Assembly (NCBI GenBank): GCA_033398695.1
Contig: CM065804.1
Span: forward strand, 119,221,501 to 119,285,500
Reading direction: 5' to 3'
DNA: 64,000 bases
Source: Orobanche coerulescens
Lineage: Eukaryota > Streptophyta > Magnoliopsida > Lamiales > Orobanchaceae
Positions 47,065-57,404 of this stretch are shown here, piece after piece; position 1 is the stretch's first letter, and every line of letters begins with the position of its first letter. Made by a program: the position numbers and the translations under genes. The notes beneath the pieces are model-generated. The model was not told the DNA's origin. It saw only the letters and a program-made list of their open reading frames with translations, and did not search any database.

Positions 47065-48507
47065 CTAATCTCGGCTCCCGATCCTCACTGGGCAATCCCT
47101 AACCTCCCGGTCCCCAACCATAAGATCCCCGCTGGGCGTACCCACTACAAATGGTTCACACTCAAACAAGCAGTCAAAACCAATACGAGTCACACAGTCC
47201 GAAGCAATAAAGGAGTGGGTAGAACCCGAATAAAAAAGCACTGAAACTGGATGAGAAAGAATCTGAGTGGTACCTGACGCCACCGGAATGTCTGCCTCCT
47301 CTGTGCGCCTCATCTGATACAATCGGGGGTGAACTGAACCCGAACTCGATGCTGCACGGCGATCCGGCTGACCCCGACCTCTACCACGACCCGAACTCTG
47401 CGGAACATGAGTAGCTGGAGTGTTGCGATCCCTCTGATCGGCAGTGGTAGTCGGAACTCTAGCGGCCCTGGTGGCCCTCTCACAATGAGCTGCCCGATGC
47501 CCGGTCTGTCCGCAAGTAAAGCAAGCAACTAATGGAAATGGGCAATCCTTCACAACGTGCTCGGGCTGACTGCAATTAAAATAAACTCTCCCACCAGGTG
47601 CAACAGACTGGACTGAACGGTTACCCTGAGATCTACCAGCATGCTGAAACGGCCTTTTCCCTGGTGTCGGAGCAGAACGAGACCTCGAAAACTGACCACC
47701 CTTACCGGCCGAGAATCCGCCAGTAGTCTTCTGCTTCTTAGCTTCCGAAACCGACTCTGATTCCGGGACGGCCATCTCGATCACTAGAGCGCGATCCTGG
47801 TATTCCTTCAAAGTGGCACACATGAGCGGTGCCATACACTGCCTGATATGCGGCTTCATGCGCATATTGAAGTAACAGATTTTATCGGCCTCCGTCCTCA
47901 CCTGATCTTTCACAAAACCCAACTGCTGATTGTAAGAGATAATGGCCTGCGAAATCGGCACATCCTGGGGTGTGGTAGTGAAGAACTCCACAATTCTGCG
48001 TTCTTTGACTGGCGGCGGACAACATTCTGCTTCCATGGCAGCCCTGAACTCATCCCAAGTGGCTCGACGGTCTTTGGGCGCAACGGCCTCCCACCATTCC
48101 GCAGCTTCCTTATCCAGGAGGTACTGGGCAATATGTACCCTCCTATCGGGACAAGCTACGGCATCGAAGGTCCTGGACAACTGAAAAAGCTAATTCTCCC
48201 AACCGAGGGAGTCAGAAGATCCGGAGAAACGAGGAGGGTGCATCTTAGTCACCGTCTGAAGCCACTTACTAGCTTCCTCTTTAGGTGTCGGGGGCGGATT
48301 CTGGCGTCCACCCTGAGCTATCCGAGCAAGTTGGGCTACTAACTGCTAAAGTACGGCAGTAGCCCCAGCGTCGGCATTATTACCCGACAGTACTGAATGA
48401 GAGGCTGAGTCCGCAGAGGACTGAGAAAGTGAGCCTTCTTCATTATCAGCACCTCGACCACGGCCTCGGCCGCGTCCCCTAGCTGGTCTACCACGACCTC
48501 TCAACAT
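47065..48507 (-). pseudogene. gag: Element D gag and protease
   Basis: An ATG at 48507 begins MLRGRGRPARGRGRGRGRG, typical of chromovirus gag. TAG stops at 48346-48348 and 48190-48192 break the N-terminal part. The capsid domain follows (KEAAEWWEAV, EFRAAMEAECCP, ERRIVEFF, YNQQLGFVKDQVR). The nucleocapsid has one intact zinc knuckle (CFTCGQTGHRAAHC) and one degenerate (FNCSQPEHVVKDC, first cysteine replaced). The protease reads VLFYSGSTHSFIA; the catalytic aspartate of the D-S/T-G motif is tyrosine here, so the protease would be dead even without stops. A third TAG ends the segment at 47065-47067. Confidence 0.88.
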
Positions 48508-48749
48508 ACTGAAGAAAATATGACAAGAACAAGATCAGAAAGATTCACACTTAACAAGGTTGGCATCACAATTCACAATTCCGAACAACGCAAGAGAACG
48601 AATTATAGAAGTATAAGAGTTCGAGGAGACTTGCAGCCACGGGTCGCACGAAAAGACGGCAACATGATGATATTAAGCTCAACGACTGACTCTAACGACG
48701 CAACTGACAGACCCAAAATTTACCGACAGCCTAGGTATTCAAAACCTAA
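48508..48749 (-). other. Leader of element D between primer site and gag
   Basis: Minus-strand untranslated leader of about 240 nt. No gene is seen; the plus-strand open frame across it is accidental. Confidence 0.6.
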
Positions 48750-48762
48750 GACTCCGATACCA
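48750..48762 (-). other. Primer binding site, element D
   Basis: Minus-strand TGGTATCGGAGTC starts four nt after the 5' LTR end. It is a one- to two-base variant of the initiator methionine tRNA site. Confidence 0.8.
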
Positions 48763-48766
48763 TAAA

Positions 48767-50954
48767 TGTAACACCCCAATTCACAAATGGGACATTACAC
48801 GCCGTAGAACCCCCGTGAGGTCTACCAGGCTAACTCATGACACGTGAACCACAGTGATATCCCAAAAGATGCATTCAAAAGTAAATAAGGCCATAGCCTC
48901 GGCCAAAACATTTTAACGGAGTACGTGAAACATAAGTTAAATACCAATTTATTGCCCATGCAGGGGACTTAAATCATGTTTAAAAATAAACAGTCTAACT
49001 CCAGTACTCAACAAATGCAATGACAAAACAGAAAAAAATACAGACTTAAGCCACATCATCATGCCAACCCATCATTTACATGCGCATCCCGTGCCAGCTC
49101 CTCAGCTCGACCAGTACCTGAAATGCATAAGACGCATTTCCCTCATTTAAGGGGTTAGCATTCGAATAGCTAGTGCAAGTACACAATTACACAACATTAT
49201 ATACATACGAGTTTCAACGCAAACAAACCATTTAGGAAAAACAGTTGAAATCAATATTCTGGAATATCACATTTACACCGAAACAGTATATCATCAAGTT
49301 TTCCACATCACAATTATCCACGCTTGGTAACTCGCGACCGTACCCATTAGTATTGGCCCCCAGAGGTCCCGTCGGACCGTCCCCAGGTGAGAAACCACTT
49401 CCACGGCCGTACCCATTAGTATCGGCCCCCAGAGGTCCCGTCGAACCATCCCCAGGTGGAAGAACATCAACACACGCACCCAAGTGCACTTCCGTGGCCG
49501 TACCCATTAGTATCGGCCCCTAGAGGCCCCATGCCATCCCTAGGTGGAAGAGTAACCAGCACAATCATTCAATAATCCAATTTACATCATTCGCATCAAA
49601 ACCGTACACACATAATGAAATATAATACATGTACTCGCCTTGGATAATACGACGCGAAAGAAATGATGAAGGAATAGGTTTCGGTCCGAGCAATCCTCCC
49701 AAATCCATGCCTAACACAATAATGATATACAAACAATCTCAACATCGTGAATACGAAGAAATTCATCCTAGTTCTACCCGTTGGGACAATTCATCGAACA
49801 TCAAGAGTGCATAGGGAGTTGAAATCGGTCAACGGTGTAATAATGGGATTTCATCCCATCCAATAACAAAGGAACCAAGGATCACGAGTATACTATCGAA
49901 ATCTAACAACAACATCGGTTAAATCGGATTAAAAGACAAGATCACCACCAAACCCTCCCCAAATTCATACTAGGGTTATAGGAGATCTTACCTTGATTCG
50001 AAGTCGAATAATAGATGATTTGGTGTTGTGGTGATGATATGATGCTAAGTTATACTTCCTACACGGTGTTTGGATGAAAACCTGACGAACCCTTACCTTG
50101 GAAGTTGCCCCGACGTGAAGAAGAGAAGAGGAATGACAAAATGACGGAAAAAAATGACTCCTGCCAGTTTATAAACTGACTGGTGTTACGGCCGTAACAC
50201 GTCATCCATACGGCCGTAACTTGTGGATATTACGGCCGTAAGTACATACATTTACGGCCGTAACAAGTTCTATGGACAGGTCTGGGCAAAACCGACGAAG
50301 CTCACTTACGGCCATATGATCTAAGAGCTACGGCCGTAACATTTCTTACGGCCGTAATTGGTACATTATACGCCCGTAAGCTGCTACTAGAGTCCCGTGC
50401 AGGAAGAAAATGAAGCTGGCTTACGGTCGTACGGTGAATGACTTACGGCCGTAACTCTCGAATATTACGGCCGTAACATTAGGGCTTACGGCCGTAACGT
50501 GCTACAGACAGCAGTTGTGAGAAAAATAAAGCTCAACGACAACCAAACAGATAACAGGGGTATACTAATGAATATACGAAGATTTCCTACTGATGGGATG
50601 ATTACCATAATCGACACATGGCCCCGACTGTCCGGAGGTCAGGATAAACGAATAACAACCGCAATGCCCAATCTAAATCGGAATTTACACAATTGACCCC
50701 AGACATCCGGAATTCACGATACGACGTCGGATTAACAATCCGAAACTCACAACATGCTCTGCTCAAACATACGAACTTATGGAAATAGGAAAATGATGAA
50801 ATCGAACGAGTTTATTTGAAATTACGTAAAACATTATCGAGACTCATCCAAATGGAGAAACTCCAGAACAAAAATAGATTCAAAAATCCAAAACAGTGCC
50901 AAGCGAGTTGTCCGAAACGAATATACACCAAAAAAGGAGAACGCGGATATTACA
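48767..50954 (-). mobile_element. Element D 5' LTR (2,188 bp)
   Basis: Same layout as the 3' LTR: palindrome cluster 50186-50497, TATA box 50168-50175, donor-like site 49987-49994, minisatellite about 49336-49550, hairpin about 49141-49183. Here the palindromes are closer to the perfect TTACGGCCGTAA than in the left copy. A deletion of about 38 bp lies near 50815, and a scrambled patch lies at about 49090-49125. Confidence 0.94.
50186..50497. promoter_or_regulatory. TTACGGCCGTAA palindrome cluster, LTR D (right copy)
   Basis: About twelve copies. Most left-copy variants that differ from it here read as C to T or G to A changes within CG steps, as expected from loss of methylated cytosine. 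Confidence 0.7.
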
Positions 50955-51896
50955 GTTATGGTGGAAAATCGAGGTGGCCTATTTTTGGGTATTTTTTCGT
51001 AATTTGTCCCTATGCATTTATAAGATTGAATACGTGTTTATTTGAGGTCATCCGGAGCTGAATCGGAGCTGATACGGAGAGAACTCAGTTTTCGGATAAT
51101 TATCATAGAGGGTAGTACACCGGTTGTGGAGGAAAATTAAGGCGGCCCATTTTTTGGATATTTTTTCATAATTTGTCCCTATGGATTTATAAAACTGGAT
51201 ACGCGTTTATTTGGGTTCATCTGGACCTGAATCGGAGCTGATACAGCTGGAACTCGGTTTTCAGATAATTCTCATAGGGGGTCGTACACGAGTTATGGAG
51301 GAAAATTGAGGTGCCCCATTTTTGGATATTTTTTTCATAATTTGTCCTTATGGATTTATAAAATTAAATCCACGTTTATTTGGGGTCATTTGAAGCCAAA
51401 TCGAAGCTGATACGGCTAGAACTCGATTTTTAGATAATTCTCATATTGGGTAGTATACAGGTTATGGAGGAAAATTTAGGCGGTCTGTTTTTGGATATTT
51501 TTTTCATAATTTGTCCTTGTAGATTTACAAAATTGAATACGCGTTTATTTGGGTTCATCCGGAACCGAATCGGAGCTGATATGGCCGGAACTGGGTTTTT
51601 GGATAATTCTCATAGGGTAGTACACAAGTTATGGCGGAAAATCGAGGTGGACTATTTTTGTGTATTTTTTCGTAATTTGTCCCTATGCATTTATAAGATT
51701 GAATACGTGTTTATTTGAGGTCATCCGGAGCCGAATCGGAGCTGATACGGTTGCAACTCAGTTTTCGGATAATTCTCATAGAGGGTAGTATACGGGTTAT
51801 GGAGGAAAAATAAGGCGGTCCATTTTTTGGATATCTTTTCATAATTTGTCCTTATGGATTTATAAAATTGAATACGCGTTTATTTGGGTTCATCCG
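50955..51896. repeat. Satellite array, right block (about 5.5 monomers)
   Basis: Resumes the monomer cut by element D with duplicated GTTAT, then continues through the four classes. It ends inside a class 2 monomer at GGGTTCATCCG, where LTR E begins. Confidence 0.93.
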
Positions 51897-52433
51897 TGTA
51901 ATATCCGCCATTTCGGATTTCGGTAATTTTCTTTTTTCAGCGGAGGTCCGTTTCGACGACTTGCTTGGGACCGTTTCATCATTATGAGAATGATTAATTC
52001 TGCACTTTTTGTCATCCGAGTTCGTTTCGGTATTGTTTTGTTGAGTTCCGTGTTTCTTAACGACTTTTCCGCACTCGAGTAGGATTCTTGTGAATTTCGT
52101 TCGAAATTACTGTTTCGAGTTTCCCGTAAGTCCATTTAACTTTGTCAGACGTGTTGTGAACTTCGGTTTGGTTATTCGATCCCGTATCGTGATTTTCGGA
52201 CGTTTTGGGCCGTTTTCGTAATTTCAGAAAGTTTGGGGTAATTACTTCGGTTGTCGAATTTCGAGCCTTCAGGTGGTCAGAATCGTGTGTTCTCTTAGCT
52301 CTTAGATTCATATTTGTGAGTACTTCGTAACCGTATCTTCGATTCGTATTCAGGTTCGGGTTTCGGGGTCGTTCGGATTGTCGTTGTGGTTCTTCATTTT
52401 GTGCCTGGAGGCTGCTGGCCGGACCTGGGCGAA

Positions 52434-52515
52434 ACGGCCTCAAACGGCGCGCTGGCGCGTGTCTGGCCGGGTCGGCCAGATCGGCCGAGATACGGCCGAG
52501 ACACGGCGCCAGTGC
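52434..52515. promoter_or_regulatory. GGCCGA-type inverted repeat cluster, LTR E
   Basis: Contains TCTGGCCGGGTCGGCCAGA, TCGGCCGA and several GGCCGAGA words. CTGGC and GCCAG pair around the cluster centre, and GGCGCC lies at the end. The TATA box follows about 33 bp later. Confidence 0.55.
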
Positions 52516-52547
52516 AGGCCGGTTCTTTGCGCCGTGTCCGGCAAGCG

Positions 52548-52555
52548 TATAAATA
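52548..52555 (+). promoter_or_regulatory. TATA box, LTR E
   Basis: TATAAATA followed by TGGCCGAGCAG. Confidence 0.6.
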
Positions 52556-52718
52556 TGGCCGAGCAGTCGTTTTTTTCACTCGTTTCATTTCCTATCCTTC
52601 CTATCCGTAGTTGGAGTCTTTGGGAAGTCGAAGACATGTTGTTATACTATGAATCCACGAAGTTTTGGAGTTCATATCATCGATTGATCATCACGTAACA
52701 TCCTTCAATCCAGCGAAT

Positions 52719-52727
52719 CAAGGCAAG
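52719..52727 (+). promoter_or_regulatory. Splice-donor-like site (GC type), LTR E
   Basis: CAAG/GCAAGT, 171-179 nt after the TATA box, aligned with CAAG/GTAAAA of F. It has GC instead of GT, a rarer functional donor type. Confidence 0.3.
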
Positions 52728-53838
52728 TTTTCTTAAAATCTAGTTTTGGGGATTTTGTTCGATTTGTCCGTTTAATCCGTTTTAACTCAGAATAGTGATG
52801 GATTTATGATTTTTAAACAATATTATGTCGAATTTCTTGCTGTTCCACGGTTGAATTGCCGAGGATTCGTCGTTTTATTGAGTATCTTATCGACGCCTTG
52901 AAGGTGTTCGATAAAATGTCGCAAAGAGGTCTCGAGCATTCTACGATTATTCTTCCTCGTTCGTTCGTTAATTTACTAATGGTATGATGTTAGGGTAAGA
53001 TAGCTCGCAAAGAACTCGAGTCATAACCCTTCCGTTCGTCGTTTTCTTCAAGCTTTTCGATCGTGGGTGTATTCATTGTCTTCGCCGGAGAATCGTAGGT
53101 GTTCGAGGTGTCCCGGCTGAGCCGTGATTGTAGGAGTGTCCGGTATCGATTATCAAGGCAAGTATCTTGCCCATACATTATGTGTTTTGTGGATATAATG
53201 GTTGCTAAGTGTCGATATGTGCTAAATAAATATCTATAACCATTTTTCAAAAGAATCGGCATATTTACCATCATGGTTTTCGTAAAGGTGAACCGTGTGT
53301 GTCGGGAATTAATATGCTTAGTTAGATATGTGTGCTAGTGACGAGTCTAGGATCACCTTACTTTCGTGTGATGTCATTATGTATGATTATGGCGTCGGTA
53401 AATGTAAAGTGTAATACTCTTGTGAAATTATGTGCTTGGAGTCACGTGGTTATGGATGAATATGTGAGTTTGTGTGATATTGGTTGTGTCGTTCGGTGCT
53501 GTTGAGATCTTGTGCTCCCTTGTGAATTGATATAGTTCTGGGTCGTGAGTACGTGTTGGATAATGTGGCCATTCTAGCAAGGTACCTCGACTATATATAT
53601 TTTGTGTGTTTGACCTTTGAGAGTTGTGGTTTTGTAAGCTATGAGTTATTACTCTTCCACCTGGGGATGGCATGTGTAATACCCGTACTTTTATTGACTA
53701 TTTGACTTTGCCGTTCTCCTTATTTTGTCGCTCTGTAAACGCATGGAGATGTTGTTGATATTGTTATTGAGTTTCGTATCTTGTTTGGGTCTCGATCGTG
53801 TTGTTTAGACCTTGCGGAAGTGTTATGGGCCAGAGACA

Positions 53839-54441
53839 TAGCGCACGCTAGGCCTAGGCTAACGCACGCTAGCTTTGAGCCGTAGCGCGCGCTAAGGGAC
53901 CAGTCAGGTCAGAACCAGTAACTCGAACTGCTCTCTGGACTGGCGGATTAACGCACGCTAGGAGTTCGTTAGTGCGCACTATTAATGGTTAGTAGCGCAT
54001 GCTAACATCCGTCCGTAGCGCACGCTAATGGGCTGGTCGGCAGAGGTAGTGAGGTTGCCAGGTTTCTGGACTATCAGGTAGCGTATGCTAGGCTTCAGCT
54101 AGCGCACGCTAAAGCTGTTGCATAATGCACGCTAAGCCATAGTGGTAGCGCGCGCTAACGGACTGAGTCGGCAGAGGCAGTGAGGTTTCAGACTTTCTGG
54201 ACTAGCAGGTAATGCACGCTAGGCAGCGGCTAGCGTACGCTATATGTGTTGCGTAACGCACGCTAGTGCTCAGTATTAACGCACACTAGCGGACTGAGAC
54301 AGTGAACTGAGATTTTGGCAGGACACCAGTTAGCGCATGCTAGGGATGTTTTGTAGCGTGCGCTAACGTCTTATGACAATAGCCACTGGATTACTAGGTG
54401 ACCCGTTAGCGCACGCTAATATTGAGGCGTAGCGTGCGCTA
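53839..54441. promoter_or_regulatory. TAGCGCACGCTA palindrome cluster, LTR F (5' copy)
   Basis: Around twenty copies or variants over 600 bp, ending 12 bp before the TATA box. The word is the same as in LTRs A and G. A second layer of repetition is present: the block GGACTGAGTCGGCAGAGGCAG (read with variants) recurs with about 120-bp spacing. Confidence 0.7.
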
Positions 54442-54452
54442 GACTGGGACAG

Positions 54453-54460
54453 TATATAAG
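54453..54460 (+). promoter_or_regulatory. TATA box, LTR F (5' copy)
   Basis: TATATAAG followed by GGGACAGTCAACC. The 3' copy is at 61145-61152. Confidence 0.65.
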
Positions 54461-54631
54461 GGGACAGTCAACCCCCGCACTTGTCATTTCACATCATTTC
54501 CACTTTTTCCGATCGGGAGAGCTCGGGAGAGGCGATTTGGGGCGATTTAAGGCAGTCCTTCTTTAGATATCGTCATCTTGGGTTGGATAACAAGGTTTAT
54601 GCAACATCTAGCACATTTCTATCCTCCGAAT

Positions 54632-54640
54632 CAAGGTAAA
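54632..54640 (+). promoter_or_regulatory. Splice-donor-like site, LTR F (5' copy)
   Basis: CAAG/GTAAA, about 180 nt after the TATA box; the 3' copy (61324-61332) keeps the same distance. Confidence 0.35.
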
Positions 54641-55075
54641 AATCCTTAGAACCCTATTTTTGGGAATTTTGGGGTTTTTCGTAGATTCGTTCGATTTATC
54701 CGTTTTGAAGCTTGAGGACCTTGAGATTATGATGTATCTATCCTGTATGCATGCTTTTCCTACGATTTTACGGATTGGATTGTGCCGTTTTCGGACTTGT
54801 GAGAGTTTGAACGATTTTCCAACCTCTAGTTGTTTATCCGTGTATTTTCATGAATCGTAGATGGGTTTCAGGAATTTCTTCATGTAATTTGAATATGGAT
54901 AATTGATTATCATATTCCTTTTGAATCGTTTAGGTGCCGAAAGCGTGTTCTTGGACCTACCGAACTCATACCCTTTTTCCGTTCGATTTCTCGATGTCTC
55001 AAAGGCAAGTATATATTTATGATTATACGTTCTCGACTTTGAAAGTAAGATATATTAATGGCATGATTACTTATA

Positions 55076-55230
55076 TCCACTCTGGGGCGGACCGATGGGT
55101 CCCCTGAGGGTTTCGTAGCCTCTGGTGCGATTCCACGGATGATATGAATGAACCACTCTGGGACGGACCGACGGGTCCTCTGAGGGTTCCGTAGCCTCTG
55201 GTGCGGTTCCACGGTATTCATATATGTATT
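55076..55230. repeat. Minisatellite in LTR F (two units of about 75 bp)
   Basis: Units begin CCACTCTGGG at about 55078 and 55153 and contain CGGACCGAYGGGTCC, followed by CTGAGGGTTYCGTAGCCTCTGG. The 3' LTR keeps one unit and the start of a second before it is cut. Confidence 0.8.
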
Positions 55231-55338
55231 GATGTGATGCTATGAGATTTAGTTATTCCGGAATACTAGTCTTGAATTGATAAATTGACGGTTACATTTA
55301 CTTTATTGTCGAGGAGTATTGTGTTTCATACTTGATAT

Positions 55339-55379
55339 ACTTGCACTAGCTATTCGACGGCTAAGCCCTTTATGGGGGA
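55339..55379 (+). promoter_or_regulatory. Conserved LTR hairpin module, LTR F
   Basis: ACTTGCACTAGCTATTCGACGGCTAAGCCC, TTTAT loop, GGGGG (read in pieces). It aligns with the D module on the minus strand. Confidence 0.45.
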
Positions 55380-55781
55380 ATACTTTTTATGTATTTCAGG
55401 TTCCAGGAGAGCGGATAGGCAGGTATCGGGTCGGCATGAAGATGATGGGCAAGCGTGATACTGTGTTTTATCTCCGGTTATGTATTGTGTTCCTCCATTC
55501 AATGTTGTTATACTGGAATGGTTATTGAATACTCGAGTATTGTTCGTTTTCCGTCTTCCTTGATGTTCCGGCCTGTGTTGCCGAGTTTTTGATTTTGTAC
55601 TGTGATGTATTTGGATACATTGGACATGGTTTAAATACCCTTTGTATCGTCTTTCATTTCATTGTATTTAGACCTTCTCGGTCAAGTTTTGTATTTCCGC
55701 GTATGATTAGCCTTGTGGGTCCCTCGGTGGGGTTTAGGGCACTGTAATATACCCTGAATAATTTGGGGGTGTTACAGAATA

Positions 55782-55793
55782 TGGTATCGGAGC
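55782..55793 (+). other. Primer binding site, element F
   Basis: TGGTATCGGAGC starts five nt after the 5' LTR, the same variant as in element A. Confidence 0.8.
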
Positions 55794-56020
55794 TTAGGGT
55801 TATGGATACCTAGGTTGTCGGTCTTTTGGGTCGATTGAGTCATTGTTTGTCTACAATATCACTACTTTGCCATCATCACAGTGCGGCCGGTACTTGTAAG
55901 TCCTATTACTCTTCTTATGTTTTCTTAACCGCTTTGCTTTTAGTTTGATATTCTTGAGAATCGGTCACTTCGAGGACGTGCGATTTAGATTGTACTTACG
56001 TACTTTGTGTATCCTTTAGA

Positions 56021-56095
56021 ATGTCTGCTGACAGGGGACAGTGACGATACCGTGGTCGCGGACGCGGAAAGATATTTTCAAATTGCTAATTGTGA
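56021..56095 (+). pseudogene. gag: Element F gag start remnant
   Basis: ATG at 56021 gives MSADRGQ, an in-frame TGA, then RYRGRGRGK and a second stop soon after. The RGRGRGK run is the usual start of chromovirus gag and parallels the gag start of D. Nothing further of gag is recognisable; the sequence then joins material of element G. The 65-codon frame over this site is in another frame and not gag. Confidence 0.55.
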
Positions 56096-56632
56096 TATTG
56101 GTGTGTATCAGTATTGTGTTGAGACTTTGTTTGGGAGTCGCATGCTAGTATCACGGGAAATCATCGACTTCACGCACCTGTCTGTCTTGGTTATTCGCTG
56201 GTAAAGACCAACGATTGCTCTTGTGATGAGTTTGGATATTTTGATTGAATTGTTTGCTGTGACGGCATTGCAAGTTTCGAGGACGAAACTTATTTCAAGG
56301 GGGGTACAGTGTGATATCCCGACTTTTAGTACGTAATATCCGGATTTCAGTATAAATTTTTTTGCATTATTTTATCCGAGAGATACTGGAAAGATTGGTG
56401 TCTATACAGTATGGATAAAATAATTGGAAGACTGAGACAGCTGTATTAGTATAATTGTCGTAGTTGGTCGACAATTACATTTGAAGATATCGTGTAATTG
56501 TACTTTTGATATTGGGTATATCATATGAGAATATTATCAGGTTGTATATATGTATTCAGTATGCCGTGTATATACATCTAGTATATCAAGACGACGGACA
56601 AGAATAGCAGAAAATGGCTAAGTACAGCCACG

Positions 56633-57166
56633 TTAGCGCATGCTACAAGGTATGCCTAGCGCGCGCTAAGATATATGCTTAGCGTACACTACGGTGAATA
56701 CTTAGCGCACGCTAAGAGGGTTGAGTTACGTACCCTAAGGAAGACCCCTAACGTACGTAAGGTATTCCGTATAAGGCCCGGAAGGTGGCCGACAGGTAGG
56801 CCCGGACTGTTTATTATCGGCGATTAGCGCACGCTAATGCATGTTGGTAGCGCACGCTAATTTCAGATCGTCAACAGGGAATCTTGGCTTTATTGGTTGC
56901 TTTCAGCGTGTAGGACCCGGGCATCTTCTGGGAAGGTACAGGTTGTTGGGTCAACGAAGATTAGCGCGTGCTAAGGTCGAGGAATAGCGCACGCTACTGA
57001 GCATTTCACTGTAGCAAGTCAACGCCTATTTACGTACGCTAATGCATGGGCATTACGTTCGTTAGATGAATTTCGAAGCAATGCAGTAGCTTTTGGACTG
57101 GCCGATAGCACACGCTATCATGCTAGTTCTGTAGCGCACGCTAAATATAAGGTCTAGCGCGCGCTA
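56633..57166. promoter_or_regulatory. TAGCGCACGCTA palindrome cluster, LTR G
   Basis: About eleven copies or variants, from TTAGCGCATGCTA at 56633 to TAGCGCGCGCTA at 57155-57166, ending about 12 bp before the TATA box. Confidence 0.65.
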
Positions 57167-57177
57167 GTGATGTGTTT

Positions 57178-57184
57178 TATAAAG
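57178..57184 (+). promoter_or_regulatory. TATA box, LTR G
   Basis: TATAAAG within TGTTTTATAAAGAAG, directly after the palindrome cluster. Confidence 0.5.
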
Positions 57185-57394
57185 AAGATAGACGGGTGCT
57201 GAGAGGCATTTTTTGTCCATTATCCTTCCTTCAGTTGATAGAGAGAGCCTTGGGAGGTACTTGAAGTTCCTAAACTTTGAGAGATGATCCTCTTAAACAA
57301 GATTAAGATGGAGAGCTCGGACTTAAGTATTGTTCTTGAAGTTTTTGATGATTCTTGGAATGGAATTCAATTGTTCTTCTCGTGGTTCGTCCAT

Positions 57395-57404
57395 ACAAGG
57401 TAAT
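57395..57404 (+). promoter_or_regulatory. Splice-donor-like site, LTR G
   Basis: ACAAG/GTAAT, about 220 nt after the TATA box. Confidence 0.3.

Larger units (their letters stand above)
41636..50954 (-). mobile_element. Element D: full-length Tekay/Del-like chromovirus, minus strand
   Basis: LTRs are at 41636-43852 and 48767-50954. The 5-bp target duplication GTTAT (41631-41635 and 50955-50959) and restoration of the satellite monomer across the element prove the insertion. The interior of 4.9 kb holds primer site, gag, protease, reverse transcriptase, RNase H, integrase, chromodomain and polypurine tract in the normal order. All coding parts lie in one frame with seven in-frame stops, so it cannot encode an intact polyprotein. 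Confidence 0.95.
51897..53674 (+). mobile_element. Element E: gypsy-like LTR, cut by element F
   Basis: Starts TGTAATATCCGCC against the satellite, related to the LTR starts of D and Z. Contains the GGCCGA-type palindrome cluster (52434-52515), a TATA box (52548-52555), a donor-like site (52719), and the word AAGGCAAGTATC near 53155. Its last bases, CTTCCACCTGGGGATGGCATG, match (read in pieces) the start of the minisatellite region of LTR D on the minus strand. F interrupts it at 53675; the remainder lies beyond the window. No coding part of E is visible; open frames at 52378-52698 and on the minus strand overlap GC-rich promoter sequence. Confidence 0.75.
53675..55776 (+). mobile_element. 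Element F 5' LTR (2,102 bp)
   Basis: Runs from TGTAATACCCGTAC to GGGGGTGTTACA. Palindrome cluster 53839-54441, TATA box 54453-54460, donor-like site 54632-54640, AAAGGCAAGTATAT near 55001, minisatellite 55076-55230, hairpin 55339-55379. Confidence 0.9.

Noticed and set aside
47848..48342. 164-codon plus-strand open frame opposite D gag
   Set aside because: It is antisense to a well-supported gag domain and is a shadow.
54660..54860. 66-codon open frame repeated at 61352-61552
   Set aside because: It is LTR sequence of F downstream of the donor-like site; no protein feature seen.
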